From Novosphingobium sp. 28-62-57 (GTDB taxonomy: Bacteria; Pseudomonadota; Alphaproteobacteria; Sphingomonadales; Sphingomonadaceae): a stretch of DNA of 64,000 bases. Position 1 is the first letter of the stretch, and every line of letters begins with the position of its first letter. The stretch is taken from NCBI GenBank assembly GCA_002256985.1, contig NCGO01000002.1:310001-374000 (forward strand), in the 5' to 3' direction. Positions 62,724-64,000 of the stretch are shown one piece after another. The notes beneath the pieces are model-generated. The model made no database searches, was not told where the DNA came from, and saw only the letters and a program-made list of their open reading frames with translations. Made by a program: the position numbers and the translations under genes.

Positions 62724-63206
62724 TCAAATCCGTGCGGCAATAGCCTGCGCTAACGCCTCAATCCCCAGCGCATCGTCGGCATCGAAGCGGGCGGGGGTGG
62801 GGCTGTCTAGGTCGATGACGGCGATGACCGTGCCATCGCGAATCACTGGCACGACCAGTTCCGATTGGCTGGCGGCATCGCAGGCGATGTGGCCGGGGAA
62901 GGCGTGGACGTCGGGCACGAGTCGGGTCTCGCCGCTTGCCGCTGCTGCGCCGCATACGCCGCGCCCCACCGGGATGCGGATGCAGGCGGGTTTGCCGATG
63001 AAGGGGCCGAGCACCAGTTCGCCGTCCACCATGCGATAGAACCCGGCCCAGTTGAGATCGGGCAGGAATTGCCAGAGCAGCGCGGCAAGGTTGGCCATGT
63101 TGGCAATGCCATCGGGTTCATCCTGCGTGAGCGCGCGGGCGGCCTCCAGCAGGTCGGCGTGGAGATCGGCCTTCGATTGGCCTTCGGTGGGGGCGAATGT
63201 GAACAT
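62724..63206 (-). CDS. Free methionine-(R)-sulfoxide reductase (GAF domain)
   Basis: A 160-residue fRMsr-type GAF protein that reduces free Met-R-sulfoxide with thioredoxin. WAGFYRMVDGELVLGPFIGKPACIRIPVGRGVCG and CDAASQSELVVPV carry the three conserved cysteines (ACIRI, GVCG, ACDAAS). Length and fold match the family. Together with msrA the window encodes two Met-sulfoxide repair enzymes. Confidence 0.92.
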   Translation of the reverse strand: MFTFAPTEGQSKADLHADLLEAARALTQDEPDGIANMANLAALLWQFLPDLNWAGFYRMVDGELVLGPFIGKPACIRIPVGRGVCGAAAASGETRLVPDVHAFPGHIACDAASQSELVVPVIRDGTVIAVIDLDSPTPARFDADDALGIEALAQAIAARI

Positions 63207-63293
63207 GGCGGGGCTTTAGCCCGGTGTGACGGGAATGTCGCGCAGCACCTGCGTGCCATTGCTCTGACGCCGTGTAGCGCCTAGATTTGATTC

Positions 63294-64000
63294 ATGAACC
63301 TGATCAAGACCATCGCGGCCATGCTGGCCACTGTCATCGCCATTGCCGGAGTATGGGTGGCCTGGTCCGTCCGCGGGCCAGAGGCGGAATTCGCGCTGAG
63401 CGAAACCACCGGGCCGCGGCCCAAACTGGCCGAGCCGGACGAGCAGACCGTGCCTTCGATCAAGACCGCCGAGCCGGTGGGCTGGAAAGACGGCGAATTG
63501 CCGGTGGCGGCGCAGGGGCTGCAAGTGTCGCGCTTTGCCGACAAGCTCGATCATCCGCGCACGATGTTCACGATGCCCAATGGCGATGTGCTGGTGGCGC
63601 TGACCAATTCACCGCCGCGCGATGAAAGCGGGATTACCGGCATGGTGATGGGCTTTCTGATGAAGAAGGTGGGCGCGGGTGGGCCTTCGCCCAACAAGAT
63701 CGTGCTGCTGCGCGATGCCGATGGTGATGGCACGGCCGAGCAGCGCTTTGAAATGAGCAATCCGGCGCTCAGTTCGCCCGCGGGCATGGCGTTTCGCGAT
63801 GGGCGGCTGCTGGTGGCCAATCACGATGCGGTGCTGTCATTCCCCTATCAGCCGGGGCAGACAGCGCTGACGGGCAATCCCGAAAAGCTGATGGACCTGC
63901 CGGGCGGCGGCAACCACTGGGTGCGCAACCTGTTGTTGACGCCCGATGGGGCAAAGCTGTTCGTGACCGTGGGATCGGCTTCGAACATTGCCGAGGGCGG
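63294..64000 (+). CDS. PQQ-dependent sugar (sorbosone) dehydrogenase-like protein, cut by window end
   Basis: About 235 codons from ATG 63294; the C-terminus lies outside. An N-terminal helix (MNLIKTIAAMLATVIAIAGV) precedes a beta-propeller start: LQVSRFADKLDHPRTMFTMPNGDVLVAL, LRDADGDGTAEQRF, LSSPAGMAFRDGRLLVAN, LLLTPDGAKLFVTVGSASN. This is the glucose/sorbosone dehydrogenase propeller pattern. PQQ binding cannot be checked without the rest. Confidence 0.85.
   Translation, partial: MNLIKTIAAMLATVIAIAGVWVAWSVRGPEAEFALSETTGPRPKLAEPDEQTVPSIKTAEPVGWKDGELPVAAQGLQVSRFADKLDHPRTMFTMPNGDVLVALTNSPPRDESGITGMVMGFLMKKVGAGGPSPNKIVLLRDADGDGTAEQRFEMSNPALSSPAGMAFRDGRLLVANHDAVLSFPYQPGQTALTGNPEKLMDLPGGGNHWVRNLLLTPDGAKLFVTVGSASNIAEG

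Overview
The window is 64 kb of a high-GC chromosome, almost certainly from a sphingomonad alphaproteobacterium (Sphingomonadales, Novosphingobium-like). The basis is several large TonB-dependent receptors, the linkage mnmE-mnmG-rsmG-parA-parB with parS sites, DUF2093, UPF0262 and DUF6489-type small genes, a phytase/receptor pair, and many short palindromic repeats in nearly every intergenic gap. There is no phage, CRISPR array, rRNA or intact insertion sequence. The only tRNA seen is tRNA-Leu(UAA).

Layout. 1-8.7 kb: a TonB receptor (cut by the left edge) divergent from a tight four-gene catabolic operon (HMG-CoA-lyase-like enzyme, hydantoinase A, hydantoinase B, family III CoA-transferase). 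8.8-12.7 kb: purD and xseA, whose start codons overlap on opposite strands, then a DUF2093 gene and an M23 peptidase. 13-16.2 kb: an Oar-like TonB receptor with its own terminator. 16.5-21.2 kb: an envelope-glycosylation-like cassette (FAD oxidoreductase, GtrA, GT-C membrane enzyme) and a double-PilZ protein. 21.3-24.8 kb: a TonB receptor and beta-propeller phytase, translationally coupled. 24.9-29.1 kb: tRNA-Leu, ihfB, a GntR regulator, a POT peptide transporter, an NnrU-like protein.

29.1-31 kb is the most accessory-looking stretch. It holds a 280-bp element that can fold into a three-way junction, an orphan coiled-coil membrane protein, several repeats, and a candidate small RNA with an intrinsic terminator. 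31-38.3 kb is housekeeping: dxs, an MFS transporter, a Fur/Zur-like regulator, msrA, xth, erpA and a CBS protein. 38.4-44.8 kb: a YqiJ/YqiK (flotillin) pair, adenosine kinase, an NsrR-like regulator divergent from a globin across a perfect palindrome, and a saccharopine-dehydrogenase-like enzyme. 45.1-47.5 kb: a four-gene operon UPF0262, GH25-like, cdd, dcd. 47.8-51.3 kb: dnaB, rpoZ and small enzymes. 51.6-57.8 kb: mnmE, mnmG, rsmG, parA, parB with several parS-like 16-mers, so this is likely an origin-proximal region. 57.9-64 kb: acyl-CoA dehydrogenase, a glycine-zipper protein, a phosphodiesterase, free-Met-R-sulfoxide reductase and a sorbosone-dehydrogenase-like gene cut by the right edge.

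The most unusual signals are structural: one palindromic repeat family has a copy in frame inside mnmE next to its degenerate G4 motif; two copies of a MITE-like element occur 12 kb apart; the three-way-junction element at 29.1 kb and the small-RNA locus at 30.8 kb have no obvious family assignment that I can make from sequence alone.
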